Below, in pieces: positions 45,921-55,875 of a DNA stretch of 64,000 bases. The position numbers and the translations under genes were made by a program. The first letter of the stretch is position 1; each line of letters opens with the position of its first letter. This stretch comes from JAJRVM01 sp963700515 (GTDB lineage: Bacteria > Planctomycetota > Planctomycetia > Pirellulales > Pirellulaceae), in NCBI GenBank assembly GCA_963700515.1, contig CAVOXY010000002.1, forward strand, positions 1-64,000, written 5' to 3'. The notes beneath the pieces are model-generated. The model was given only the letters and a program-made list of their open reading frames with translations. It made no database searches and was not told the DNA's origin.

Positions 45921-47210
45921 TTAGCGGTATTCCTCCAGATAACCCTTGAAATCGATCGATTGCGGATCGATCTTGCGGTAGGTGGCCGGTTTGGGATCGA
46001 GCAGGTCAACCACTTTGTCCTTGATCGAATAGGCGAAGAAGTGGTTGCCACTCGGATTGTAATGGCCGATGAAGTACTGCTTCATATACTCACCGTATGG
46101 AATGTCATACTTCTGGAAGTCCTGCAAGTGGACGACATTCATATCGAGGTAATTGAATTTCTCACGCGTCAGGTAATCGACCACCTGCTGGTCGTAACGA
46201 GTGCCATGTTGATGCAATTCGGCCATGGCGCGATAGGGGTCGAACAGTACGACCAGCAGCTTCTTGTGATTCTCTTGCGCAAATGCTCGCACTTTCTCTA
46301 AGATGAATAAGGTCGCTCGCAGCGAGTATCGATCGAGCAAGCCGCTCACTTGCGAGCGGAGTGTGGACGGCTGCGTCCAATCCAGCGGATAGTCGAGGCG
46401 GGCGGCCAACTGCGTAACTCGCACGCGATCCAGATCCGAGATGAAGCCGGCCTTGTAGACGCTCAATTGCAGCGCCAGGTCGTCTCGCAGATGTTCCACC
46501 ATCCACTGCGGTTCGGTCATGTGGTAGAGCGCATCGCGTGTTGGCAACAAGTTCTTCTGCTCCATCCAATCGCCGGATTCCAGGTCCAGCTCCAAATTGG
46601 CCCAGAAATTATTGTGGAACATGCGTCCCTGCTGGTGATCCCAGTTCCGGTAAATGTTGGCGTGTCGGCAGCGGAGTAAACTGCGGATATGGTCGTCGCC
46701 CCAGATGTAGAAGATGACGTTTTCGGCCGCCTGGTCCGTTCCCTCCTCACGAATCATCCGGCGATAGGCCTGGTAAACGCCATAGCCACCCATGCCGAAG
46801 TTGCGGATTGGTTCTCCCAGGTGGCCGGCCAGGTATTCTTGCCAGGTCTCGGGGTCGCTGACCTGATGACAGAGTGTGAAGCTGTCGCCGTAAGTATTGA
46901 TACGACACTTGCGGCCCGCATAGACATGCGACGTACGTGCTCCATTGCTTTGGACCGTGGAAATCGTCACGCTGTGATCCAGGCCGTCGGCAGGTAGGTA
47001 GTTTCCGAGAATGTAGCCCAGTTCGGGATCAAACTGCGCCCAGCTCGGCCCGCTCAAAAACCGATCGATCAGCTGCTTCGATACGGCGCTCTCTCGCAGG
47101 TACTGCTCGAACGTTATCGGTGTGGGATCCTGTCCGATAGCTGGTGACGACGAGCCCAGGCAAGTCAAGATCGCTGCCGCCACGTATAGAGTTGTCGATC
47201 GAAGTGTCAT
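45921..47210 (-). CDS. secreted SGNH/GDSL-like hydrolase
   Basis: ATG 47210 follows AAAGGAAC and starts a signal peptide (TLYVAAAILTCLGSSSPAIGQ). The 430-residue protein has SGNH landmarks: NTYGDSFTLC (nucleophile Ser in block I), NFGMGGYGVYQAYRR (block II glycine), YIWGDDHIRS (block III region) and the final HYNPSGNHFFAYSI with the catalytic His. Block V usually reads D-x-x-H, whereas here the residue three before His is Pro or Ser, so the catalytic acid is uncertain. Relatives are esterases or acetyl-xylan-type deacetylases of polysaccharides. It lies 97 bases upstream of the HlyD-like gene on the same strand, so a shared transcript is possible. Confidence 0.7.
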   Translation of the reverse strand: MTLRSTTLYVAAAILTCLGSSSPAIGQDPTPITFEQYLRESAVSKQLIDRFLSGPSWAQFDPELGYILGNYLPADGLDHSVTISTVQSNGARTSHVYAGRKCRINTYGDSFTLCHQVSDPETWQEYLAGHLGEPIRNFGMGGYGVYQAYRRMIREEGTDQAAENVIFYIWGDDHIRSLLRCRHANIYRNWDHQQGRMFHNNFWANLELDLESGDWMEQKNLLPTRDALYHMTEPQWMVEHLRDDLALQLSVYKAGFISDLDRVRVTQLAARLDYPLDWTQPSTLRSQVSGLLDRYSLRATLFILEKVRAFAQENHKKLLVVLFDPYRAMAELHQHGTRYDQQVVDYLTREKFNYLDMNVVHLQDFQKYDIPYGEYMKQYFIGHYNPSGNHFFAYSIKDKVVDLLDPKPATYRKIDPQSIDFKGYLEEYR

Positions 47211-47289
47211 GGATGTTCCTTTCTATCTGTCATGCCGCGGCCACGTGACGAGGAAGTGTTCTCAGTCAATTGCCATAATCATTGGTTCC

Positions 47290-47460
47290 ATTCTCGTCTA
47301 ACCCGCAGCCGGAGGCGAGGACGCATGTTATACCAAATCAAGCCAGTTCCAGCTGCATCCTCGCCTCCGGCTTCTGAAGTTGCGCTATTTGATCACGAAT
47401 CGTCGTCTTGTCGTGGAATTCCGTACGCCGAAGGCGTTTCACACCACAGCCCAGAAGAAT
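47290..47460. repeat. dispersed intergenic repeat, copy 1
   Basis: The segment beginning CTCGTCTAACCCGCAGCCGG shares order and wording with 58643-58775: AACCCGCAGCCGGAGGCGAGGA, then GTTCCAGCTG, GCCTCCGGCTTCTGAAGTTG, CGCTATTTGAT, and CACAGCCCAGA. The two copies differ at many positions, indicating an old dispersed element. It fills most of the gap before the GH36-like gene. Confidence 0.65.
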
Positions 47461-47635
47461 CTGCCGATCGAGGTATTGCACTTCGGCTACCGAATTACGG
47501 TATCATGGAACGGGCGTATGCGGGCGGGATTCGTGGCCCTTACGCTGGCACTGGGGCGCAGCACGTGGCGACTGTTTGCGCAACGATCAACTGCATTGCC
47601 AGTTGATCCGCCAATTTGCCTTGAGGACGATTCTT

Positions 47636-50629
47636 ATGAGACCATTGTTCAGCGACCCGGTGGGGAAACCTGTCTCGGGTTGCCTGCATCCCCATCGTTG
47701 TGTCAGGCGAACGAACGGAACGATCCCAGCAGGCAGGAAGAATCGACTTCTGCGATGGGTATTTCTGGGATTAATTATCGTGGCGTGTACCCAACCGAAG
47801 TTCGTGGCGGCGGATGCGCCAAACTGGTTGCTGCACAGCGATGACACTGAGCTACGTATCGCCGTGGTCGAGCACCGGGAGGTGATTCAGGAGCTGAGGG
47901 CAGTCGGTTCGTCGCATAACTGGATTGAACAGCCTGCCGCGATCCCGCTCATGGACAAAGTCGGGCTCGACGGCCAAGAACTTTCGCTGAACTGGCATTA
48001 CCGGACAGGAACATTCGATGCGGACGCCGGTCGGCTAACACTGGTGTTTACGCCTGACGAGGCGAAGCTCACGTTGCGATCCGTGTGGCAGGCTCGTCCG
48101 GGAAAAGGGCCGATCGAGCATTGGATGGAGGTCGAAAACCAGTCGGGCGCACGTGTGACCGTGTCGCATCAGGATAGCCTCTCGCTCAGCGGACTGCGTC
48201 CCAGCGGGCCGGCGTCGCTCTGGTGGATCCGGCGAGGCGGCAGTAATGCCAGCACTCAAGGTGGTACGATCGAGCAACCGCTGGCGGCTGGCGTGGATCT
48301 TGCGCTGGCCAGTGATTGTCTGGATGGCGCTAGTCCAGTGCCATGGCTGGCCGTGCAAGTGGGCACCGGGAATGGACTGTACGTCGGTTGGGAGTTTTCC
48401 GGATTGGGGCGCATTCATGCGCGAGCGGACGGAGATCAAGGCGATCGACTTGCCCTCGACGTGGGCCATCACGCTGAATTCAAGACGGACGTGGAGCCGG
48501 GTGAAGTGTTCCTGGTGCCAACCGCCTTTGTCGGCTGTTACCTGGGTGATCTGGACGAGGGGAGCTACGCCCTACATCGCTTTGTACTCGAAAAACTCCG
48601 ACCACCACTGCCGCACGACTGTCCGGACCCAATCCTGGCCTACAACCTGTACCTGGATGTTGGCGGCAATCAGGCCACCGAGGCCGACGTGCTGCGCAGT
48701 GTCGCGACGTGTCGGGACCTGGGGTTCGAAGCCTTCATGCCCGACGCCATGTGGTTTCCGGAGACCGGGGATTGGCGTTGGGATCCGCGCCGTTTCCCGC
48801 ACGGCGTGCAGCCGATCGAAGAACGTGTCCACGGCTCGGGCATGCAGCTTGCCCTCTGGTGCGCCTGGACCAACGGTGGCGTCGCGACACATGTTGACGC
48901 GCTCAGGGTGCGCGGACCGGCAGGACATCCCGACTGGTTCAATGCCGATTACGCGGCCGATTGGCAGCCAGGTCCGTTCTACGGCGGACAAGTCTGTCTG
49001 GCCTGCCCCGCGGCCCAGCAGTGGGCTGCGGAAAAGACGAAGTGGCTGGTCAAGTATCATCGGCTGGACTACCTCAAGCACGACATCAATCCAATCGTCA
49101 CGCAGTGTAACAAGGCAAGTCACCGGCACCGCTACGGAGTCGATACCAGTTATTGGGCCACGCTGGGCTACTACAAAATCCAACAGCAACTGCGCGAGAC
49201 GTATCCGAACTTGATTCTCGAAAACTGTTCGGGTGGCGGGCATATCAAGGATTTCGGCGTCGCAGCGCAGACGCATTACACGGTGGCTACCGATACGCTT
49301 TCCAACCTTCCCAATCGGCAAGCCATGTACGATTCGACTCGGGCCCTCCCGCCGCGGATGCTGCAGTGCTACACGTACGACAACTATTATCCGGTGCGTG
49401 GCGATAATCCGGGCACGTACTTGTGGCGTACCGCCATGATGGGTGCCTGGCAGATCGATCCTACCGACACGCCCAAGTGGACCGAAGAGGAGAAGGCCTC
49501 CGTGCGGCGGTCTGTGGAGATCTACCGGCAGTGGATTCGGCCGATGCTGGTCGATGTGAAGGTCCATCACATCCTGCCGCGGCCTGATGGTCTCCACTGG
49601 GACGGCATGTTTTATTGGAGTTCCTCTCAGCAACGTGGCACCCTGTATGTCTGGCGACCGGACTCTCCCGATGCTCAGCATGTGATCCGGCTAAAAGGAC
49701 TCGAGCCGGACGGGAAGTACTGGCTGTGGAGCGAAGATGGTTCGCTCGCTCCCGGACTGAAGTCCGGCGCGGAGTTAATCGGCTCGGGTGTGACGATTGA
49801 GCTGCTGGAGGAGTATTCGAGCGACCTGATCTTCGTGCAGGATCAGTCACTGGGGAAACCCGTGGGCCTGGAACCTCCCGGTTCATTCCGCCTGCAGCAG
49901 GCCAAGGCACAGGGTGGACTGTTCTCGGCCACGGCGCGTCTGGCGTGGAAGCCGGCTGCCGGAGCGCGGAGCTATCGGTTGTGTGTGGCCGGAGATGCGG
50001 ACTTCCACGATATCCTGATGACTCGCAGAGTCACGCAACCGGTGGCGGAACTGGACAACGTCCCTCCCGGTCAATCGTTATATTGGCGAGTCGAGGCCAT
50101 CGCCTGGGGAGGACGCAGACGGCATGACGGCCCTCCGGGAAAACTAATGAGTCCACAGTTGGACCGGCCCACAGGACTGGTGTTTGTTTCCGAGCTTCCC
50201 TGGACGAAAGCCAATGCGGGAGCCGAAAACCTGGTGCGACGTGATATGAACTATTACGGCAAACCGATCGCGATCAACGGCCATGTCTATCCCAAAGGCC
50301 TGTGGACCCACGCTTATCCCGACGATACTCCGGCCGATACGGTTTACGATATCGCGGGCAAGAATTTCGAGCTGTTCAAAGCCGAAGTGGGATTGGACGA
50401 TGCCAGTGGTGGTGGGAGCGTCCGGTTTCATGTGCTGGTGGACGGATTGAAGCAAGCTGAGAGCCCGGTGATGCATCCGCGACAAGTTCATACATTTCGT
50501 GTCAATATCGCGGGTGCCCGGCAGATTGTGTTGCGCGTCACCAGCAGCGGCGATGGTTATGCCTGCGACCACGCAGTCTGGGCCGCCGCCCGACTGGTCA
50601 CGGCAGGTGTTCGTGACCCGCTCGACTGA
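47636..50629 (+). CDS. secreted GH36-type alpha-galactosidase-like enzyme with C-terminal NPCBM domain
   Basis: ATG 47636 follows GAGGA; the frame is open earlier (47408) only through repeat DNA. The leader contains RWVFLGLIIVACTQ, a possible signal or lipobox. Residues to about 300 form the beta-supersandwich. The barrel follows with family landmarks: FMPDAMWFPETGDW, LALWCAWTNGG, RLDYLKHDINP (nucleophile Asp in the K-x-D motif) and LILENCSGGGHIKD (S-G-G motif). The last 140 residues resemble an NPCBM novel putative carbohydrate-binding module (KANAGAENLVRRDMNYYGKPI, GLWTHAYPDDTPA, VRFHVLVDGLKQ). At about 998 residues it exceeds plain GH36 enzymes because of the extra domains. It probably releases alpha-galactose or a related sugar. 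The sulfatase gene follows after 112 bases. Confidence 0.85.
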   Translation: MRPLFSDPVGKPVSGCLHPHRCVRRTNGTIPAGRKNRLLRWVFLGLIIVACTQPKFVAADAPNWLLHSDDTELRIAVVEHREVIQELRAVGSSHNWIEQPAAIPLMDKVGLDGQELSLNWHYRTGTFDADAGRLTLVFTPDEAKLTLRSVWQARPGKGPIEHWMEVENQSGARVTVSHQDSLSLSGLRPSGPASLWWIRRGGSNASTQGGTIEQPLAAGVDLALASDCLDGASPVPWLAVQVGTGNGLYVGWEFSGLGRIHARADGDQGDRLALDVGHHAEFKTDVEPGEVFLVPTAFVGCYLGDLDEGSYALHRFVLEKLRPPLPHDCPDPILAYNLYLDVGGNQATEADVLRSVATCRDLGFEAFMPDAMWFPETGDWRWDPRRFPHGVQPIEERVHGSGMQLALWCAWTNGGVATHVDALRVRGPAGHPDWFNADYAADWQPGPFYGGQVCLACPAAQQWAAEKTKWLVKYHRLDYLKHDINPIVTQCNKASHRHRYGVDTSYWATLGYYKIQQQLRETYPNLILENCSGGGHIKDFGVAAQTHYTVATDTLSNLPNRQAMYDSTRALPPRMLQCYTYDNYYPVRGDNPGTYLWRTAMMGAWQIDPTDTPKWTEEEKASVRRSVEIYRQWIRPMLVDVKVHHILPRPDGLHWDGMFYWSSSQQRGTLYVWRPDSPDAQHVIRLKGLEPDGKYWLWSEDGSLAPGLKSGAELIGSGVTIELLEEYSSDLIFVQDQSLGKPVGLEPPGSFRLQQAKAQGGLFSATARLAWKPAAGARSYRLCVAGDADFHDILMTRRVTQPVAELDNVPPGQSLYWRVEAIAWGGRRRHDGPPGKLMSPQLDRPTGLVFVSELPWTKANAGAENLVRRDMNYYGKPIAINGHVYPKGLWTHAYPDDTPADTVYDIAGKNFELFKAEVGLDDASGGGSVRFHVLVDGLKQAESPVMHPRQVHTFRVNIAGARQIVLRVTSSGDGYACDHAVWAAARLVTAGVRDPLD

Positions 50630-50741
50630 ATGTCCCTGGCCCGTAACCACGTTCGCCACGGCGTGGGGGAATTGGTAAAGTATTTGTGAGCTGCGTCCAC
50701 GTTTTCGGTGAACGCGGCACCATACAAAGCAGAGGTGTCAC

Positions 50742-52211
50742 ATGTTTTGCTTGCCAACGCTGACTTGGTTTGGTGGTTGCTTGCTGTCGTTGACTCACCT
50801 GCGAAATCGGCGGGTATTACTGGCCGCAGTGGTCACCTTGTCGCTGGTGCCACAGGTGATCGTGTCGCCTTGCTCGGCGGTCGAATTCCAGTCGCGTCCC
50901 AACGTTGTGGTCATTTTGGCGGACGATCTGGGTTACGGGGATCTGGCGTGCTACGGCAACAAAACATTCAAGACGCCTTGCTTGGATCGCATGGCGGCCG
51001 AGGGGGCGCGGTTGACCCAGTTCAACGTGCCCATGCCGTTCTGTGCCCCCAGCCGAGCATCGTTGCTGACGGGCCGCTACCCGTTTCGCTGTGGCATGGT
51101 CGGTAATCCCACTCCCGATGCCACGCCCGAGACCGATGCGCTCGGGTTGCCGCAGACGGAGATCACTTTGGGGCAGCTGTTCAAACAGAGCGGTTTCGCC
51201 ACGTGCTGCATCGGCAAATGGCATCTGGGACACAAGCCAGAATTTCTGCCGACGCGACGCGGTTTCGACGAATATCTCGGTATTCCTTACAGCAATGACA
51301 TGCGCCCGGTGCAGTTGCTCGATGGTGAAAAAGTGATCGAGTACCCGGTGGTGCAGGCAACCCTCACCCGCCGCTACACTCGGCGGGCGATCGAATTTAT
51401 CGAACGGCATCAGGACGAGCCTTTCTTTCTCTACTTGCCGCACGCCATGCCACATAAGCCGCTGGCTTGTTCCGAAGAGTTCTACAAAAAATCTGGTGAA
51501 GGACTCTACGCCGATGTGATTGCCGAACTGGACAACCAGATCGGTGAACTGATGGCCGCGATCAAACGGTTAGATCTCGACGAGAAGACGCTGGTCATCT
51601 TCAGTAGCGATAACGGTCCCTGGTATGGAGGCAACGCGGGCGGCCTGCGTGGCATGAAAGCCACAACATGGGAGGGTGGTTATCGCGTACCCTGCATCGC
51701 ACGCTGGCCAAACAGAATTCCCGCAGGGCACGTAAGCCAATCGCCAGCTGTCATGATGGACCTGTTCGTGACCGTGCTCCAGGCTGCGGGGCTCGCACTG
51801 CCGGCCGATCGGGTGATCGACGGTCGGGATATTATGCCGCTGCTGGTCGGCGACGCGCCGAGTCCGCATGGTGCGATCTACGGCATGATTGGACCGAGGT
51901 TGTCCGTGGTCCAGGACGGACGATGGAAGTTGCACGTCCTGCCCGCTCGCGATCTGGTACTGAGTAAGCCTGGCCAGCGGTGGATTGACCCGCGCACACC
52001 CGATGGCGTAACAATTCTGGCTCCGTACGAACAATATCAACCGACTGACCATCCAGGCTTACGCACCGGTGACGAGACACCGGCGATGGCGCTATTTGAT
52101 CTGCAAAACGATCCTGGCGAGCAGCATAACGTGGCCGATCAACATCCTGACGTCGTGGCTCGCTTGAAGGCACTCTTCGACCAGATGAACGAGCAGCTGC
52201 CCCCAACGTAG
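50742..52211 (+). CDS. type I (formylglycine) sulfatase
   Basis: ATG 50742 gives a long signal-like N-terminus (RRVLLAAVVTLSLVPQVIV). Sulfatase hallmarks are clear: metal-binding NVVVILADDLGYGDLACYG, the formylglycine signature CAPSRASLLTGR with Cys101 to be converted to formylglycine, GKWHLGH, FFLYLPHAMPHKP, and DNGPWYGGNAGGLRGMKATTWEGG. The length of 489 residues is typical of family S1. The enzyme removes sulfate esters from glycans outside the cytoplasm and needs a maturase; the radical SAM protein at 7.7 kb is not obviously one. It lies just after the GH36-like gene on the same strand, suggesting both attack one sulfated polysaccharide. A palindromic 56-base repeat array follows the stop codon. 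Confidence 0.95.
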   Translation: MFCLPTLTWFGGCLLSLTHLRNRRVLLAAVVTLSLVPQVIVSPCSAVEFQSRPNVVVILADDLGYGDLACYGNKTFKTPCLDRMAAEGARLTQFNVPMPFCAPSRASLLTGRYPFRCGMVGNPTPDATPETDALGLPQTEITLGQLFKQSGFATCCIGKWHLGHKPEFLPTRRGFDEYLGIPYSNDMRPVQLLDGEKVIEYPVVQATLTRRYTRRAIEFIERHQDEPFFLYLPHAMPHKPLACSEEFYKKSGEGLYADVIAELDNQIGELMAAIKRLDLDEKTLVIFSSDNGPWYGGNAGGLRGMKATTWEGGYRVPCIARWPNRIPAGHVSQSPAVMMDLFVTVLQAAGLALPADRVIDGRDIMPLLVGDAPSPHGAIYGMIGPRLSVVQDGRWKLHVLPARDLVLSKPGQRWIDPRTPDGVTILAPYEQYQPTDHPGLRTGDETPAMALFDLQNDPGEQHNVADQHPDVVARLKALFDQMNEQLPPT

Positions 52212-52400
52212 AACGGAATTCATTCCGTTTAGGCAGCATCCATCACGTCCCACTTCCCCCTACGTAGAACGGAATTCATTCCGTTTAGGCAGCATCCATC
52301 ACGTTCCACTTCCCCCAACGTAGAACGGAATTCATTCCGTTTAGGCAGCATCCATCACGTCCCACTTCCCCCAACGTAGAACGGAATTCATTCCGTTTCA
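52206..52400. repeat. 56-base tandem repeat with AACGGAAT palindrome
   Basis: ACGTAGAACGGAATTCATTC begins at 52206, 52262, 52318 and 52374, an exact 56-base period for three full units and part of a fourth. Each has the palindrome AACGGAAT-TC-ATTCCGTT, then TTAGGCAGCATCCATCACGT. The first unit overlaps the sulfatase stop. The copies are almost identical, so expansion is recent. Confidence 0.95.
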
Positions 52401-52562
52401 TGAATCGTTAAACGGACGGTTTTCTCAACGATCCACGAATTGCTAAAACCGAACGGCATCGCCGCACTGGCTCCGCTCGCGGTTTGTGTTTCTCGAGGTT
52501 GGTAAAACCTTCGACGCTCGCTCAGCCAGTGGCACCCAATGCCAGTGGACCCTGCACTGCGA

Positions 52563-55500
52563 TCAGTCTATCGCCTCGATGCAACTGATCCATGTGAAGA
52601 GACCGTAGTCGTTGACCAGTCCGACGCTGACGACCGGCTGTTGGGCAAGCACTGTGATACGGGTCGTTGTGACCGGATTCTCTTTCTCGACGGGCAGGGT
52701 GAGCGGTCCTGCGGCAGTGCCGCTGATAGTTACTTGGCCCTGCTCGGAATACGGTACGATTTTCATTTTCAAGTCGTATTGGCCAGGCTCCACGCGGAAG
52801 CGAAATAGATGTTCGCGTACTTTCGTCGAGTCTCGATCGAGTTTCTCGCTTTTCATCCACGGCCGATCTTCATCGCCCAGAGCGGGTTTGTCAAAGCCGT
52901 AGCCTTGCGCATCGCTCCAAACGGTGGAGGAGAGGACCGGCACATATTCCGCGCGATAGCCCTCGATATTGGCGTGACCGACATTCTCCAGGGAACCGAA
53001 GTCGAACAGGTATTTGTGCAAGGCGGCAATCTGCTGCAGCCGATTGGCCTGGGCGGCATCTCGCCGGTCCTGCTCCGCGCCCAGGATCTTCAATGTTTCG
53101 TCATGGGAGAAGTCCCGTATGTAGAGTGGGTAAGGAGTGATTTCCAAGTCCTTCGTCGATTCAAGCCGAGACACGGCGCCAAAGGAGTCGCTGACATTGC
53201 ACGGACCCAGGTCAGCTTGCATGCGGGCCGCTCCGTCGACGGTCCAGGCAGTCAGCAGTGGCTGGCCGTCGCAGTTCCATTGCATCAGCCAGACGTTGTC
53301 ATCACCGCAGGGTAGCCGCCGCGCTCCACCTTGCACCCCCTGGAATTGACGAATGAGCGTACCGAACGTGTACCACGAAGGCTTGCGCGAGGAGTCGTCG
53401 CGCAAGACGCCTGAGCAGGCATGCATGGAAGGCGTGCTGCCGGATTCGCGATAGACAAATACCTTGTCGACGCCGTTGGCCAGGCAGAGCATCACGACGC
53501 GGGGCAGTCGTGCCGCTTGGATTGCCTCGGTAGTGCCAAACGGACCGGCCGAATCATATCCGGTCTCCGTCATCCAGATCGGCATATGTGCCGCGTACTT
53601 ATCTCGCCAGGCCGAGAGTTCACGCAGATTCTCCGGGAAAGTGGTCGAGCTGGTGACACTGGCATTGCCATCCGTCCGGCACGTTTCCGGCGGTTCCTGT
53701 CCGGAGTAGAAATGTACGTTGATGACGTCGACAAAATCGAGCGGGCATTTTCCGTCCGCATAGCGATATGTGCGCAAGCGGTCGACCATCTCTGCCGACA
53801 TACCGGCGTAGCCGGCGCTCGTCACCACCGCGCGGATCGGCTTTCTTCACCTCCTCGGCTCCAAAACGCATCATGTCGTAATAGATGTCGAGCGGCGCCG
53901 CCCAGCCGCCCCAAGTGGCTTCCGGACTGGGGTTCAGATTGGGTTCGTTCCACATTTCATAGTATTTGACCAGGTCGAGTCCCGAGCGTTTGTCAGTTGT
54001 CAGCAGCACATCGTCCGGGTGTTTCTGGCTTCCGTAGCGGGCCGCCATTTGGAAGCAGAATTCGCCGTACCAGGAGAGATCCCGAGGTGGAAACGACAGC
54101 CGCATGTTGTCAGCCGCTCCGGCCGGCGGCGAGCTGGCCCAAGTGGGTGTCAGGAACATGTAGGTGAGCACGTTCAAGCCGGCATCGTGGTACGTTCGGT
54201 AGATCTCATCGAGATTCAAGTGCCAGGGCGCGACATCGCCCGTGAAGGAATATTGGTGCGGCTGCGACGACACGAAGGGCCATTTGCCGTTCTCGAACCG
54301 CACCCAACCGATGCCCAATTCCTTGAGCTGAGGTGCGAGCTGCGGACTGGCCGCGTTCAGGCCGATGCGAGAGTTACCGGCAACGACCTCGGGCCGCTCG
54401 AGAGACGCACAAAAAATGTGGTGATAGGAGAGTTTTTCTGGTCCCGCACCTGAGACCGACAGTCCCAGTAAATAATGGCCGACGCGCAGCGGCCGCGCCA
54501 GTGGCAAGGCTCCCACGGCAAAGGAACGAGCGGGCACCGTCAGGGATAATGCTCCCTCCTCGACAAGCGGACCGACCTGCGGCAACCCAATCGACTCGTC
54601 CGCAACCCCGTCGAAGATGCCGAGTTCAGTCGGGAAGCGTATCACGTCCTCCTTCTTCTCGTTCGTTCTGTAACGGTATTTGATGATGTGCGCTCGAAAG
54701 GGAGCTGCCAGGGGAAACTCGCGCCAACCCCACTTCTGGAAGTGATCGACGCCTTCCAGGCCCGGCACGGCGTGAAACGTCTCGCCATCTTCGGATGCAA
54801 ACACATCGACGAACCACGAATGGTTGGCATCGCCACTGAGCCAGGTCATCTTGCGGATGTTACGGACCTGTCCGAGATCGACCCATTGAAATGCTTCGGT
54901 GTAGTGTTCTCGCTGCCAGGAAGTCGTGGCGGACGTCCAGGGCTTTCCGTCCGTGCTCCCCGGCTCGTCGACGATTTTCCCATCGACCACCAGCCAGCTC
55001 CTGACGCCAAGGGCATGGTTGGTGCCGAACACAGGATCGGGCAACGGCTGCGAGTAGAGGGAGGAGTCTTGCTGCAATGAGTAACGCACGTTCAATAGCA
55101 CTTGGTCGGATGCATAATTCGTAGCAGCGATGGACGCCGTGGCCGGCAGGGACTCGGACACCGCCTCTCTCACCGACACGTCGACCGTGCAATCCGAACT
55201 GGCGGTCTGCAGCTGCGTCAAGGCGACGACGGCATCCGCGGTCAAGGACGTTCTGCCCGAGGTCTTGGTAAACCAGACGATATGGATACTCTTGAGAGGA
55301 TAATCAGGTGCTGAGTTCTTCCCAGTCTGTGGATAAGCCTGTTCCAGGTTTCCCGTAGAGGCATTGATTTCGATCCATTTCCAGCCAGTCCAATCGGCGG
55401 GTATCACGTGCAGCAGCGCCTCATCCTCGGCATCGTAGATCTGCAGGCCCATCCGCGCGACATTCGCATCCGCTGAGAGGTGAACCCACAGGCCAATGGT

Positions 55501-55827
55501 TTGAGGTTGGCCGGGGACGGTACCGCATACCTGGAAGTCGCCTTTCGCGCCGGTCTGCTCCGATTCCGCGGCTCCCAGAGTCAGAGCCGTCTGGCCCAAC
55601 TTCGGCTCGATATTCACAGCCGGTTTCACGTAGGTGTCGAGCAGTTTCCAGCCACCCGCTTCCACCGCCGAGACATCTTCCATCGGATTCAAAAGCAGAC
55701 GCTGGGACAGCGCATCGCCGCGAGCGATGACGCTGTCGGGCGGGATCCCATCGTCCGATCCCGATGCGGTTGAAGTGAGAAGCAGCATTGCTGCCAGCCA
55801 GATTTTATTTCGGTCCCAATTGTACAT
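52563..55827 (-). CDS. secreted clan GH-A-like glycoside hydrolase, frameshifted
   Basis: ATG 55827 (MYNWDRNKIWLAAMLLLTS) starts a signal peptide. Residues up to about 470 are beta-rich, including a discoidin-like part (WVDLGQVRNIRKMTWLSGDANHSW split across a family motif). A TIM-barrel follows: LGIGWVRFENG, YHDAGLNVLTYMFLTPTW, KYYEMWNEPNLNP with the acid/base Glu, then GAEEVKKADPR. Here one surplus base near 53830 breaks the frame, and the sense resumes with VTSAGYAGMSAEM and FVDVINVHFY to WMTETGYDSAGP, placing the nucleophile Glu. The repaired length is about 1,085 residues. The fold is close to GH39/GH5-type enzymes; the exact family is uncertain. It sits 48 bases downstream of the GH38-like gene on the same strand, suggesting one transcript. 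Confidence 0.75.
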
Positions 55828-55875
55828 TTGATATCCTAGCGTGGCCGGCGACCGCAACCAAACAGGAGAAAGACT

